64,000 bases of DNA. Source: Providencia heimbachae ATCC 35613 (GTDB lineage: Bacteria > Pseudomonadota > Gammaproteobacteria > Enterobacterales > Enterobacteriaceae). The notes below the pieces were generated by a model. The model was not told the DNA's origin. It was given only the letters and a program-made list of their open reading frames with translations, and did not search any database. Below are positions 1 through 7,663 of this stretch, in pieces. Numbering within the stretch: the stretch's first letter is position 1; every line of letters starts with the position of its first letter. The position numbers and the translations under genes were made by a program. The DNA is taken from NCBI RefSeq assembly GCF_001655055.1, contig NZ_LXEW01000015.1, positions 62,001 to 126,000 of the forward strand. Direction: 5' to 3'.

Positions 1-450
1 TGCCTTTTGGCATATATGGCCAGAGTCAACTATTTAATCGGGGAAACACTAAGATGAAGCGTCAAGGACAAAGGCTATCAGGGATAACATTCTCTTTAAA
101 ACACACTAACTCAGTACTCGTACATCAAATAGGACTGCTAAACAGGCCGATACACATTAACTCATGACTTAAAGATAATAGCAACTATTTTGTACATGAA
201 AATCCTAAAATTATGTGGCTTTTTCGATTGTGTCACTTTCCGCTATTCTTTCATTAACAATAGCACTGCATTTTATTGATAGATTACAGATTTTTTTAAA
301 TTCAAACGCCATTTAGAAGAGTAAAATAAGTAAGAAAAATCCGATATAATGACAATATTATTAAATATTTTTTTTAACTGATATATAACAATTCAATCTA
401 CGCATGATACCCTCATACCATAGATATCTTACTCAGAGAGTCATCACATC
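1..450. other. Left-edge intergenic region, no gene seen
   Basis: No convincing reading frame is present in the first 450 bases. The stretch is AT-rich and ends in the leader of the YlaC-family gene, with a weak Shine-Dalgarno (AGAGAG) about a dozen bases before its ATG. I could not assign a terminator or a clear promoter, and the gene upstream lies outside the window. Confidence 0.6.
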
Positions 451-954
451 ATGGATACTATCAAACAAATACTTGTCGACGATTTAAACACCATCAATAA
501 AAATGAGAAACGTGATGGAAAACCTTATTTCAATAGCCAATTTTTAATTGGCCACCCTTATTTATGTGTTGGAATGATTGCAGCTTATATTCCACTCGCC
601 ATTATCCTTTGGTATGCCCCTTATTTTGGTCCTTATTGGACGCTTGGTATCACCTTATTATTTTTAATTTTAGCTAGCGTTCTCTTATTTGATGTTAAGC
701 CTATCTACCGTTTTGAAGATATTGGCATTCTAGACTTACGCGTTTGTTATAATGGCGAGTGGTTTGTAACGGAAGCTGTATCTGATAATGCAATTAATAA
801 AATACTTGAATCAAAAGAAGTTAACAGTGCAATAAAGCAAGAAATCTCTCGCTTGCTTGCCTTGAAAGGTATGATTTCATTTTATGATATATACCACATT
901 GCATTTCCAGAAGTTTCAGTCCCGACACAAACAGCTTTCGCTGCTCAAAATTAA
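451..954 (+). CDS. ylaC: YlaC family inner membrane protein
   Basis: 167-residue protein resembling E. coli YlaC (156 aa), a small inner membrane protein of unknown function. The match is seen in the N-terminal KNEKRDGKPYFN segment, in FEDIGILDLRVCYNGEWF in the middle, and in ISFYDIYHIA near the end. Two hydrophobic segments, about residues 37-55 and 62-80, are joined by a short turn and followed by a soluble C-terminal half, the YlaC layout. The start ATG is preceded by AGAGAG. The gene stands alone ahead of the tRNA-Asn cluster. No function can be deduced from sequence; the family assignment is fairly sure, the role is not. Confidence 0.85.
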   Translation: MDTIKQILVDDLNTINKNEKRDGKPYFNSQFLIGHPYLCVGMIAAYIPLAIILWYAPYFGPYWTLGITLLFLILASVLLFDVKPIYRFEDIGILDLRVCYNGEWFVTEAVSDNAINKILESKEVNSAIKQEISRLLALKGMISFYDIYHIAFPEVSVPTQTAFAAQN

Positions 955-1034
955 TGCGATATCAATAGACTAGAGTGAAATTCAATCACAATGAGCAGTG
1001 AGTGAGCAACTAAATTTTTTTTGTATTTTTATCA

Positions 1035-1063
1035 TTGACAGCTTGAGGCGATATCGTTAATAT
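1035..1063 (+). promoter_or_regulatory. Sigma70 promoter of first tRNA-Asn
   Basis: A perfect -35 TTGACA (1035-1040) is followed, 17 bases later, by TAATAT (1058-1063) as the -10. The GC-rich discriminator TCGCCTC follows, typical of stringently controlled stable RNA promoters. The tRNA 5' end lies 28 bases after the -10. Confidence 0.85.
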
Positions 1064-1090
1064 TCGCCTCGTTCTCAGGAACGAAGTAAT

Positions 1091-1166
1091 TCCTCCATAG
1101 TTCAGTTGGTAGAACGGCGGACTGTTAATCCGTATGTCGCTGGTTCGAGTCCAGCTGGAGGAGCCA
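1091..1166 (+). tRNA. tRNA-Asn (anticodon GTT), copy 1
   Basis: 76-base cloverleaf including an encoded CCA end. The acceptor arm TCCTCCA pairs with TGGAGGA, the anticodon loop CTGTTAA carries GTT at 1124-1126, and the T arm holds the standard GGTTCGAGTCC. It is nearly identical to E. coli tRNA-Asn. Own promoter upstream and hairpin terminator downstream. Confidence 0.97.
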
Positions 1167-1171
1167 AATTT

Positions 1172-1198
1172 AAAAAGCCTGCCTTGTGCGGGCTTTTT
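1172..1198 (+). terminator. Rho-independent terminator of tRNA-Asn copy 1
   Basis: Stem AAAAAGCCTGC (1172-1182) pairs with GCGGGCTTTTT (1188-1198), with one G-U pair and a CTTGT loop. The T tract is part of the 3' arm. It begins six bases after the tRNA CCA end. Confidence 0.85.
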
Positions 1199-1454
1199 GC
1201 TATCTACCTTTCTATCCCACAACATACCTAATCAAATTACCAACTTCTTTTCACTATCATGTGAATAATTAACTACACCGATAATGAAGTTTAATTTCAT
1301 GCCTAGATCGCCTCGTACAAATTTCTTCTATTGTTTTCTTTTTCATCTTCCGCGAATTTTGCCCAAATTTATTGCTTATTTCCGCCTTCCTAGTAGAGAT
1401 AATCATCAAATTGTTTACTTTACACCCATTCAGTCATTTTTTTAATTTTTATAC

Positions 1455-1483
1455 TTTACAAGCGGAGGTAGGATAGGTAATAT
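1455..1483 (+). promoter_or_regulatory. Sigma70 promoter of second tRNA-Asn
   Basis: TTTACA (1455-1460), a 17-base spacer and TAATAT (1478-1483), followed by the discriminator GCGCCTC. Same geometry as the promoter of copy 1, although the spacer sequences differ. Confidence 0.85.
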
Positions 1484-1510
1484 GCGCCTCGTTCTCAGGA
1501 ACAAAGTAAT

Positions 1511-1586
1511 TCCTCCATAGTTCAGTTGGTAGAACGGCGGACTGTTAATCCGTATGTCGCTGGTTCGAGTCCAGCTGGAGGAGCCA
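1511..1586 (+). tRNA. tRNA-Asn (anticodon GTT), copy 2
   Basis: Identical over its 76 bases to copy 1, with anticodon GTT at 1544-1546 and encoded CCA. It has its own promoter and terminator, so the genes are separate transcription units rather than one processed transcript. Confidence 0.97.
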
Positions 1587-1591
1587 AATTT

Positions 1592-1618
1592 AAGAAGCCT
1601 GCCTTGTGCGGGCTTTTT
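1592..1618 (+). terminator. Rho-independent terminator of tRNA-Asn copy 2
   Basis: Same hairpin as after copy 1, with one base change on the left arm: AAGAAGCCTGC pairs with GCGGGCTTTTT through wobble pairs. Confidence 0.8.
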
Positions 1619-1806
1619 GCTGTTTATCATTTAGCCACCAAGTTCGTACTCTTCTTTTCTTTATATTTGCCACTTTTTTTATCACCCCCAGCGCTTTTCA
1701 TCCCCTTATTTTTTCACAAAAAAAAGTGAATACCTTTATTTTCGATGAAACTTACAACGATTCGAGCACATAACAGGCAGTCAGCCATTTTTTACGATAT
1801 TCACCT

Positions 1807-1835
1807 TTGACATTAGCAATCGGGGGCGCTAATAT
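1807..1835 (+). promoter_or_regulatory. Sigma70 promoter of third tRNA-Asn
   Basis: TTGACA (1807-1812), a 17-base spacer and TAATAT (1830-1835). The discriminator CCTCTGCG is less GC-rich than in copies 1 and 2. Confidence 0.85.
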
Positions 1836-1854
1836 CCTCTGCGTATTAAGGAGT

Positions 1855-1930
1855 TCCTCCATAGTTCAGTCGGTAGAACGGCGGACTGTTAATCCGTATG
1901 TCGCTGGTTCGAGTCCAGCTGGAGGAGCCA
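1855..1930 (+). tRNA. tRNA-Asn (anticodon GTT), copy 3
   Basis: 76 bases with encoded CCA; anticodon GTT at 1888-1890. It differs from copies 1 and 2 in the D loop (CAGTCGG instead of CAGTTGG), so it has drifted slightly. No terminator hairpin like those of the other copies follows. Confidence 0.97.
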
Positions 1931-2062
1931 ACTTAATATCCCTTTCTTGTAATACCCTTATTTATATATCCTAGTATTAAACAATACCTACCCTTAACGT
2001 TAGTCCTCCTAATAACCTCTAAATTGTTCATAATTAACATAGCTATTTTATTGCTTTCACTT

Positions 2063-2124
2063 TATCATTCTATCCCGGCCTGAGCGCTTCGCTCATCAAT
2101 ATTTCCTCCCCTTTATGGAGCCGG
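2063..2124 (+). promoter_or_regulatory. pyrC promoter/leader with CTP-switch architecture
   Basis: TATCAT (2063-2068) is a good -10. Seven bases later comes CCCGGCC (2074-2080), so transcripts could start at C2075 or, a few bases on, at G. A 5' end starting CCGGC can pair with GCCGG (2120-2124), which overlaps the Shine-Dalgarno GGAG (2117-2120). The hairpin TGAGCG-CTT-CGCTCA (2081-2095) lies between, and CTCC (2106-2109) can also pair with GGAG. In E. coli pyrC, high CTP favours start at C and forms a hairpin that hides the Shine-Dalgarno. The layout fits that model; no clear -35 is seen. Confidence 0.55.
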
Positions 2125-2128
2125 TTTA

Positions 2129-3178
2129 ATGACAACTGTAACAGCCCTAACAATCCGCCGCCCAGATGATTGGCATGTACATTTTCGCGATGATGATATG
2201 TTAAAAACTGTCGTACCGTTTACCAGTGAGTTTTTTGGTCGCGCTATTGTCATGCCTAATCTTGTCCCACCAATTACAACAATTAAAGATGCTAAAGCGT
2301 ATCGTGAACGTATCTTACAAGCTGTTCCTGCGGGTCATCAATTTGCGCCGCTAATGACCTGCTACCTTACAGACAGTGCAGATGCTAAAGAGATAATCCA
2401 AGGCTTCCACGAAGGCGTATTTACTGCATGTAAATTATACCCTGCCAATGCAACGACTAATTCAAGTCATGGCGTATCCGATATTAACAATATTTATCCT
2501 GTCCTAGCGGCAATGGAAGAGGCAGGAATGCCGCTACTGATCCATGGCGAAGTGACTGCAAGCCATATTGATATTTTTGATCGGGAAGCACTGTTTATCG
2601 AACAAGTGATGCTGCCACTTAGAGCGCGATTCCCTCAACTAAAAGTTGTATTTGAACACATTACGACAAAAGAAGCCGCGCAATATGTCCTTGAAGCTAA
2701 TGAGTTCACTGCTGCGACATTAACGCCGCAGCATCTGATGTTTAACCGTAATCATATGCTTGTTGGTGGTATTAGACCTCACCTATTCTGCTTACCTATT
2801 TTAAAACGTAATATCCACCAAGAAGCCTTACGCTCTGCTGTCGCTTCTGGCTGCGAACGTTTCTTTTTAGGCACGGACACCGCACCACATATTCAATCAC
2901 GTAAAGAATCTTCTTGCGGTTGTGCTGGTGTGTTTAACTCGCCAACCGCACTTCAGGCTTATGCGACTGTATTTGAAGAATTAGGGGCATTAGAGCACTT
3001 TGAAGCCTTCTGTTCACTGAATGGTCCCAAGTTTTATGGGTTACCGATAAATGAAGGTTTTATTACATTAACGAAAGAAAACAATATCACTTGTGATTCA
3101 ATTAATTGTGTCGGTGATAAGCTAATTCCTTTTCTTGCTGGCGAAGATTCACACTGGTCTATTTCTATCCATCAATAA
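2129..3178 (+). CDS. pyrC: Dihydroorotase
   Basis: 349 residues, close to the 348 of E. coli PyrC. It catalyses the reversible cyclisation of N-carbamoyl-L-aspartate to L-dihydroorotate, the third step of pyrimidine synthesis, in the cytoplasm. The metal-binding HxH is seen as [10 protein letters not shown] near the N-terminus. Further family segments are [12 protein letters not shown] (the carbamylated metal-bridging lysine), [14 protein letters not shown] and [10 protein letters not shown] with the catalytic aspartate. The ATG is set by the GGAG eight bases upstream. The gene is monocistronic, followed by a strong terminator, and probably controlled by CTP through its leader. Confidence 0.97.
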   Translation: MTTVTALTIRRPDDWHVHFRDDDMLKTVVPFTSEFFGRAIVMPNLVPPITTIKDAKAYRERILQAVPAGHQFAPLMTCYLTDSADAKEIIQGFHEGVFTACKLYPANATTNSSHGVSDINNIYPVLAAMEEAGMPLLIHGEVTASHIDIFDREALFIEQVMLPLRARFPQLKVVFEHITTKEAAQYVLEANEFTAATLTPQHLMFNRNHMLVGGIRPHLFCLPILKRNIHQEALRSAVASGCERFFLGTDTAPHIQSRKESSCGCAGVFNSPTALQAYATVFEELGALEHFEAFCSLNGPKFYGLPINEGFITLTKENNITCDSINCVGDKLIPFLAGEDSHWSISIHQ

Positions 3179-3185
3179 GACAGAT

Positions 3186-3220
3186 AAATGGGAAGATCCC
3201 CACCTTCCCATTTACTTTTT
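3186..3220 (+). terminator. pyrC terminator
   Basis: Ten-base perfect stem AAATGGGAAG (3186-3195) with CTTCCCATTT (3204-3213), then ACTTTTT. Directly downstream of the pyrC stop codon. Confidence 0.85.
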
Positions 3221-3389
3221 CAAATACCAACCTTTCCTTTAGCAATTTCTGTCATTAATACAAAAAAACTTTTATTTGCTATCTTATTAGCAAAATCTCC
3301 TTATACTCAATAAGGTTCATACCCGCACTTTGCTCTTAGTCAGTTATAGATATTCTTTATTTATCACGATGTTTGATTAGGAGGTTTTT

Positions 3390-3644
3390 ATGAATAGAAA
3401 AAATGATGTGATCCAAACTCATCCTGTTGTGGGTTGGGACATCAGTACTGTCGATGTGTACGATGCAATGATGTTACGCTTGCATTACCTCCCAGAACAA
3501 AATGAAAATGTACAAAGTGCCGTTGTTGATAAAACTATGTGGTTAACCACTGATGTAGCTAAACAACTGATTGATATTCTTCAAGCGGGTATTGATAAGA
3601 TTGAATCTGGTGAATATACCGAGTTTAATTTTAAAACGCACTAG
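3390..3644 (+). CDS. bssS: BssS family protein (biofilm regulator)
   Basis: 84 residues, the same length as E. coli BssS (YceP). Shared segments include DVIQTHPVVGWDISTVD at the start and MWLTTDVAKQLIDILQAGI in the second half. E. coli BssS has been linked to biofilm formation through indole and AI-2 signalling; the mechanism is not known. A strong Shine-Dalgarno, AGGAGG, sits seven bases ahead of the ATG. In E. coli bssS also lies close to pyrC, which supports the assignment. The gene is followed by a long perfect hairpin. Confidence 0.92.
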   Translation: MNRKNDVIQTHPVVGWDISTVDVYDAMMLRLHYLPEQNENVQSAVVDKTMWLTTDVAKQLIDILQAGIDKIESGEYTEFNFKTH

Positions 3645-3650
3645 TGAAAC

Positions 3651-3684
3651 CAATGGATATTTGATAACTTTCAAATATCCATTG
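3651..3684 (+). terminator. 14-bp perfect hairpin after bssS
   Basis: CAATGGATATTTGA (3651-3664) pairs perfectly with 3671-3684 across the loop TAACTT. There is no T tract after it, so it may be a transcript 3'-end stabiliser or a non-classical terminator. Confidence 0.6.
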
Positions 3685-3873
3685 CAAACCAATTAACACG
3701 ACGCATTCTTCGCATGAATAATTACATCTAATATTCCCGCATTATATTATTTAACAAATAAAACCATTAATTTATAATTAATTGCAAATACAGATGTTAT
3801 TTATTGTTTTTATTATTACCTAGTTGACTTCCATATCAATTCCAATTTATTGTAACACTCTTTCCGAACAAGG

Positions 3874-4476
3874 ATGTTCCCTATGCGAATATTAGTTATT
3901 GATGAGTGTTATTATACCCGACTTGGCATTACTGAATATTTATCTTCTAATAAAAAATTAGAATTCATTAGTACAGGGTGCATTAATGATGCGATTGAAT
4001 TCATAAAAAACAACTCACCAATCATTGTATTGGTCAACCTTACTTACTATTGTCATTATTCAAACTACTGCCCTACGTTAAGAAATCTATTAACTAAGAA
4101 TAATAACATTAGATTTTACATTTATATAAACGCACCTTATCCATCAACCGACAGACCCTTGTTATTAAAAGACAATTTTTTCATTATGTCTAAAAATATT
4201 ATCATTCAAACTCTCGACAAAGTGATTCTTGAATTTGAGCAAATTGAAAAAATCACTAAACTTGCTAATAATTCAGACTCATCAATTTTTACAATAAAAG
4301 AACAGAATATAATTAATAACTGGATGAATGAAACACCAAATCATATTATTTCTAGAAAGCTAGGCATTAGCAACAGTACTGTTTACTCACAAAAGAGGCA
4401 TATTACATCAAAAGTTTTTGTTAAAAATAGAATTGAGCTTTTTTTCATTTACAATGTATTTAAATATTTATATTAA
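3874..4476 (+). CDS. RcsA-like LuxR-type transcriptional regulator
   Basis: 200 residues. The N-terminal part resembles a response regulator receiver domain but lacks a clear phosphoacceptor site. The start, DECYYTRLGITEYLSS, closely parallels the YTRLGLTGYLLS of E. coli RcsA (207 aa), and the segment near residues 100-113 (LLLKDNFFIMSKNI) parallels LLVRKNLLISSKSI. The C-terminal 65 residues form a LuxR/FixJ helix-turn-helix (FTIKEQNIINNWMN...ISRKLGISNSTVYSQKRHI). RcsA is an unphosphorylated partner of RcsB that activates capsule genes and adjusts motility. By analogy this is an RcsB auxiliary regulator, but the targets cannot be read here. The gene is AT-rich, monocistronic, and ends at a bidirectional terminator. 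Confidence 0.7.
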   Translation: MFPMRILVIDECYYTRLGITEYLSSNKKLEFISTGCINDAIEFIKNNSPIIVLVNLTYYCHYSNYCPTLRNLLTKNNNIRFYIYINAPYPSTDRPLLLKDNFFIMSKNIIIQTLDKVILEFEQIEKITKLANNSDSSIFTIKEQNIINNWMNETPNHIISRKLGISNSTVYSQKRHITSKVFVKNRIELFFIYNVFKYLY

Positions 4477-4501
4477 AAAAGCCCTTATAAAAGGGCTTTA
4501 A
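4475..4501. terminator. Bidirectional terminator between rcsA-like gene and trhO
   Basis: AAAGCCCTT (4478-4486), loop ATAA, AAGGGCTTT (4491-4499), flanked by A residues on the left and T residues on the right. It can serve both the plus-strand regulator gene and the minus-strand trhO. Confidence 0.85.
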
Positions 4502-4523
4502 TTATCATCAACAATAATGTGAA

Positions 4524-5570
4524 TTATTTTCCGTTATTCAATAAGCCATCGGATAAGCGGTGGCGTGATTTATTAAATATTTTATTACTAACTTCACGCC
4601 CAGCTCGACGGGCACGTTGCTCTTCTTCTGGAAGTTTCATTTCTTCCGTACAATAAGCGCTACAGCAGCCTTCATATTTTTCTACACAAGTTGGACATTG
4701 GATAAAGAGTAAGTGGCAACCATCATTACTGCAGTTAGTATGTGAATCACACGGCTCACCACATTGGTGACATTGTGCCAGCATATCTTCAGTTATACGC
4801 TCGCCCATACGGTTATCAAAAACAAAGTTTTTACCTTTAAAACGTAATGGTAAACCTTGTTCTTTTGCTTTACGCGCATATTCAATAATGCCGCCTTCCA
4901 CGTGATAAACATTTTTAAAACCGTTATGCAACATGTAAGCACTCGCCTTCTCACAACGAATACCACCAGTACAATACATCACAACGTTTTTATCTTTTTG
5001 TTCTTGCAGCATTTCAACAGCCATTGGCAGTTGCTCTCTGAAAGTGTCAGATGGCACTTCTATCGCATTTTCAAAGTGGCCCACTTCGTATTCATAATGA
5101 TTACGCATATCGACAAAGACTGTATTTGGGTCATCAATCATGTCGTTAACTTCGTGAGCTTTTAAGTACTGCCCTGTATTTGATGGGTCAAATGACTCGT
5201 CATCAATACCATCAGCAACAACTCGCTCACGCACTTTCATACGTAATACCCAGAACGATTTGCCGTCATCATCAATGGCAATATTGAGACGTAAATTATT
5301 TAATGCAGGCATCGTGCTATAAATAAGCTGACGTAAGGCGTCAACGTTTGATTCTGGCACGCTAATTTGTGCATTAATGCCTTCTTTCGCAATATACACA
5401 CGGCCAAAAACACCTAGCGCTTTAAATTGTTGATACCAATTATTGCGAAAAGCTGCAGGATCTTGGATGTTAAAATATTTGTAAAAAGAGATGGTCATAC
5501 GCGGCTCGGTTTCTGCCAACATACGCTCTTTTAAAATTTTGTTTGAGATTTGGTTATGTAACACTGGCAT
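4524..5570 (-). CDS. trhO: tRNA uridine(34) hydroxylase (rhodanese-type)
   Basis: 348 residues, matching the YceA/TrhO family, which hydroxylates uridine 34 of tRNAs on the way to 5-carboxymethoxy- or methoxyuridine under oxic conditions. An N-terminal acylphosphatase-like domain ([13 protein letters not shown]...[15 protein letters not shown]) precedes a rhodanese domain with [15 protein letters not shown] and the catalytic loop [13 protein letters not shown], about residues 197-210. A cysteine-rich C-terminal part (CHQCGEPCD...[12 protein letters not shown]) is typical of the family. AAGGA-like Shine-Dalgarno sequence lies upstream. In E. coli the gene (yceA) belongs to the same chromosomal neighbourhood as bssS and pyrC. 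Confidence 0.93.
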   Translation of the reverse strand: MPVLHNQISNKILKERMLAETEPRMTISFYKYFNIQDPAAFRNNWYQQFKALGVFGRVYIAKEGINAQISVPESNVDALRQLIYSTMPALNNLRLNIAIDDDGKSFWVLRMKVRERVVADGIDDESFDPSNTGQYLKAHEVNDMIDDPNTVFVDMRNHYEYEVGHFENAIEVPSDTFREQLPMAVEMLQEQKDKNVVMYCTGGIRCEKASAYMLHNGFKNVYHVEGGIIEYARKAKEQGLPLRFKGKNFVFDNRMGERITEDMLAQCHQCGEPCDSHTNCSNDGCHLLFIQCPTCVEKYEGCCSAYCTEEMKLPEEEQRARRAGREVSNKIFNKSRHRLSDGLLNNGK

Positions 5571-5794
5571 GGTGTTCTCTTTTCCTTTGTAACTAATTAA
5601 TATTTAAAGCTTAAAACTATATGATGTCCACGAGGTGTCCATACTTGTCTATTATCGCAGTTATTATGCTAATAAAAAACCATGTTAATAAAAAACCTTT
5701 TATTTGAAGCGATACTGTTAAGCAGATTTATCTAAAATAATTTGAGCTGTTATTTATCGATAATTTTTTAATAAATAAATTCCCTCCACTTTTG

Positions 5795-5811
5795 ATGTTA
5801 TGTTATAACAT
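5795..5811 (+). promoter_or_regulatory. Zur-box-like palindrome upstream of zinc transporter genes
   Basis: The 17-mer at 5795-5811 is ATGTTATG-T-TATAACAT. The enterobacterial Zur core, as I know it, is ATGTTATA-N-TATAACAT, so 16 of 17 positions fit. It ends 22 bases before the ATG of the DUF1007 gene and covers likely promoter hexamers, a position suited to zinc-dependent repression. Confidence 0.75.
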
Positions 5812-5833
5812 GAAAAACATACGTGATTAGAAT

Positions 5834-6475
5834 ATGACAATGACACAACTCAACGCTTTGCTTCTTATAATTTTATTCTCTTTTTCGCTAAAGTCGCTTG
5901 CTCATCCTCATAGCTTTATTGAAATGCAGGTGGCAATTGAAACAACACAAGATAATTATTCAGGGTTATCCTATACGTGGAAAATGGATCCGATGACTTC
6001 GGCTGATATTGCTTATGAATTGAAAGGGGTAAAAAAGGATGACCCACGTTGGAAACAGCAAGAAGCCATAATAATGGCGAATGTCTTAATGCAAAATTAT
6101 TTTACAGATTTTTATTATCAAGGGAAAAAAGTCAGCTTTAAACAAATTCCTAATAGTTATCATTTGGAAAAAGAAGGGTTTCAATTAATTTTTTCATTTA
6201 ATACTTCATTTGTTAGTCCATTGCCCATTAAAGATTCTCAAGTTGAAATGTTGACTTATGACCCTACTTTTTATGTCAGTATGACTTACCAAAATCGACA
6301 GCAGATAGTGCTACCTTTAGAAGTTGCCGCTAATTGTACGCTAGTATTAAAAGAAGCAGAGATCACAGATGCGATGCGAACTTACGCATTCTCATTGGAT
6401 ACCGAGCAATCTCCCGATGAAGATCTCGCGCTTGGTAAACAATTTGCCCAAAGGATCAATATTCAATGTCCTTAA
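5834..6475 (+). CDS. DUF1007 periplasmic protein, ZevA-like
   Basis: 213 residues with an N-terminal signal peptide (hydrophobic LLLIILFSFSL, cleavage probably after the following LAHP region). The mature start HPHSFIEM is the hallmark of DUF1007 proteins, and the histidines could bind metal. In Haemophilus influenzae a DUF1007 protein, ZevA, works with the NicO-family permease ZevB in zinc uptake. The same gene pair occurs here, overlapping by ten bases, so translation is probably coupled. A Zur-box-like palindrome upstream supports zinc as the metal. Nickel or cobalt is possible, since NicO proteins vary in substrate. The ribosome site before ATG is weak. Confidence 0.8.
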   Translation: MTMTQLNALLLIILFSFSLKSLAHPHSFIEMQVAIETTQDNYSGLSYTWKMDPMTSADIAYELKGVKKDDPRWKQQEAIIMANVLMQNYFTDFYYQGKKVSFKQIPNSYHLEKEGFQLIFSFNTSFVSPLPIKDSQVEMLTYDPTFYVSMTYQNRQQIVLPLEVAANCTLVLKEAEITDAMRTYAFSLDTEQSPDEDLALGKQFAQRINIQCP

Positions 6476-7497
6476 ATCAATCACATACTGCTTTCCCAAC
6501 AAAGTCTGCGATTATTTATGCCATCGTGATCATCATGATTTTGTTGGGTGGATGGCAAATTTATCAACATTGGGGGATGTGGTTAAAACAGAGTATTTTC
6601 TGGCAAAAACAGCTTAATCAAGGCTTGTCCGCGCTACTTCAAGAAACCACAGAAGCACCACTTTATGCTGGCTCAATGCTTGTTGGGGGGAGCTTTTTAT
6701 ATGGATTATTGCATGCATTGGGCCCTGGTCATGGTAAATTAATCATCACGACCTATATTGCAACACAAGCCACTCATCTAAAACAAAGTGTTATCATTAG
6801 CTTACTGGCTTCATTGCTGCAAGGCATTGTCGCAATTGTGCTAGTCTCAACGATTTTGATTTTATTCCAGCTTTCGACCAAGCACCTCAACCAAGCCAGT
6901 CAATATGCGGAACAATTTAGCTATATACTGGTGATGATGCTCGGCGCGGGATTATGTTTAGCTGCAATACGCCAGTGGTGGCGATTAAAAAACAAACCTC
7001 ACCCCTCTTTTCAAACGATCAAATATATTCAGTCTTTAAATGAAAATGTATCTTGTATTGTTAGCCCCACCCATTTACAGACACAAGATCAATGTCATTG
7101 TGGGCACAAACATGTTATTCAGCAAAGTGAATTACAACAATCTATCAAATCTAACATACTGATTATTTTATCTATGGGAATACGCCCCTGCTCTGGTGCG
7201 CTACTCGTTTTATTATTTTCATATGTTATTGATGTCTATCCTTGGGGAATTATCGCAGCTTTAGCCATGGCTGCCGGAACAGCGATGACTATCTGTGGTA
7301 TCGCGATATTTGTTCATTTCATGCGCTACAGTGCCTTTAAATTTTCGCAATCTAATGGCATTCGGCTGCATCCTTACTGGCATGTGGGATTAAAATTATT
7401 TGCAGGTATGATTTTTATTTTGATGGGATTGTTGATGTACCAAAGTTTAATGATGAGTGACATAGCGTCTCCGTTACTTTCTCCTCGACCCCGTTGA
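6466..7497 (+). CDS. NicO/RcnA-family metal permease, ZevB-like
   Basis: 343 residues with about six to seven membrane segments. The NicO signature is visible as LLHALGPGHGKLIITTYI (about residues 80-97) and again in the second half as MGIRPCSGALLVLLFSYV. A histidine- and cysteine-containing loop near residue 205 (QDQCHCGHKHV) is likely to hold metal, as in other NicO proteins. The partner gene encodes a DUF1007 protein, the ZevA-ZevB arrangement, and the start overlaps the end of that gene. Inference: zinc import under Zur control. Export of nickel or cobalt (RcnA role) is less likely, because RcnA is not paired with DUF1007 and is controlled by RcnR. Confidence 0.8.
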   Translation: MSLNQSHTAFPTKSAIIYAIVIIMILLGGWQIYQHWGMWLKQSIFWQKQLNQGLSALLQETTEAPLYAGSMLVGGSFLYGLLHALGPGHGKLIITTYIATQATHLKQSVIISLLASLLQGIVAIVLVSTILILFQLSTKHLNQASQYAEQFSYILVMMLGAGLCLAAIRQWWRLKNKPHPSFQTIKYIQSLNENVSCIVSPTHLQTQDQCHCGHKHVIQQSELQQSIKSNILIILSMGIRPCSGALLVLLFSYVIDVYPWGIIAALAMAAGTAMTICGIAIFVHFMRYSAFKFSQSNGIRLHPYWHVGLKLFAGMIFILMGLLMYQSLMMSDIASPLLSPRPR

Positions 7498-7504
7498 CCA
7501 AAAG

Positions 7505-7528
7505 AAAAAAGGGAGGGCTCCCCCTCCC
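7505..7528 (-). terminator. Terminator facing the ttr operon
   Basis: GGGAGGG (7511-7517), loop CTCC, CCCTCCC (7522-7528). On the minus strand the hairpin is followed by six T residues, so it ends transcripts coming from ttrA. It may also stop zevB transcripts, but no T tract follows on that side. Confidence 0.75.
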
Positions 7529-7663
7529 AGGCACTTGCCGAAGTTACGATGCGGTAGCCACATCGTATTTGCGCAATGTCAACTGCTTAAAATAAGGATT
7601 GCAACTCATTCGCTATGCAGGGCCAACTCGCTGCAATCCCTTACTACTTCTTACTGTTTATAA
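7529..7663. other. Structured stretch between terminator and ttrA
   Basis: No gene. Two inverted repeats are visible: TACGATG (7545-7551) with CATCGTA (7561-7567), and GGATTGCA (7596-7603) with TGCAATCC (7632-7639). It would form a multi-stem 3' untranslated region of the ttr mRNA. It may also be a small RNA or a remnant of an intergenic repeat; the sequence alone does not decide. Confidence 0.45.

Larger units (their letters stand above)
1065..1201 (+). repeat. Duplicated tRNA-Asn unit, first copy (second at 1485-1621)
   Basis: About 137 bases covering promoter discriminator, tRNA-Asn and terminator recur at 1485-1621, an offset of exactly 420. I see only two differences (positions 1083/1503 and 1174/1594). 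Sequence outside the unit is not conserved. This points to duplication, or to gene conversion that keeps the copies identical. Confidence 0.85.

Noticed and set aside
1010..1630. Minus-strand frames of 71 and 62 codons with near-identical sequence over the tRNA genes
   Set aside because: They are antisense to tRNA-Asn and its terminator; their similarity comes only from the duplicated tRNA unit.
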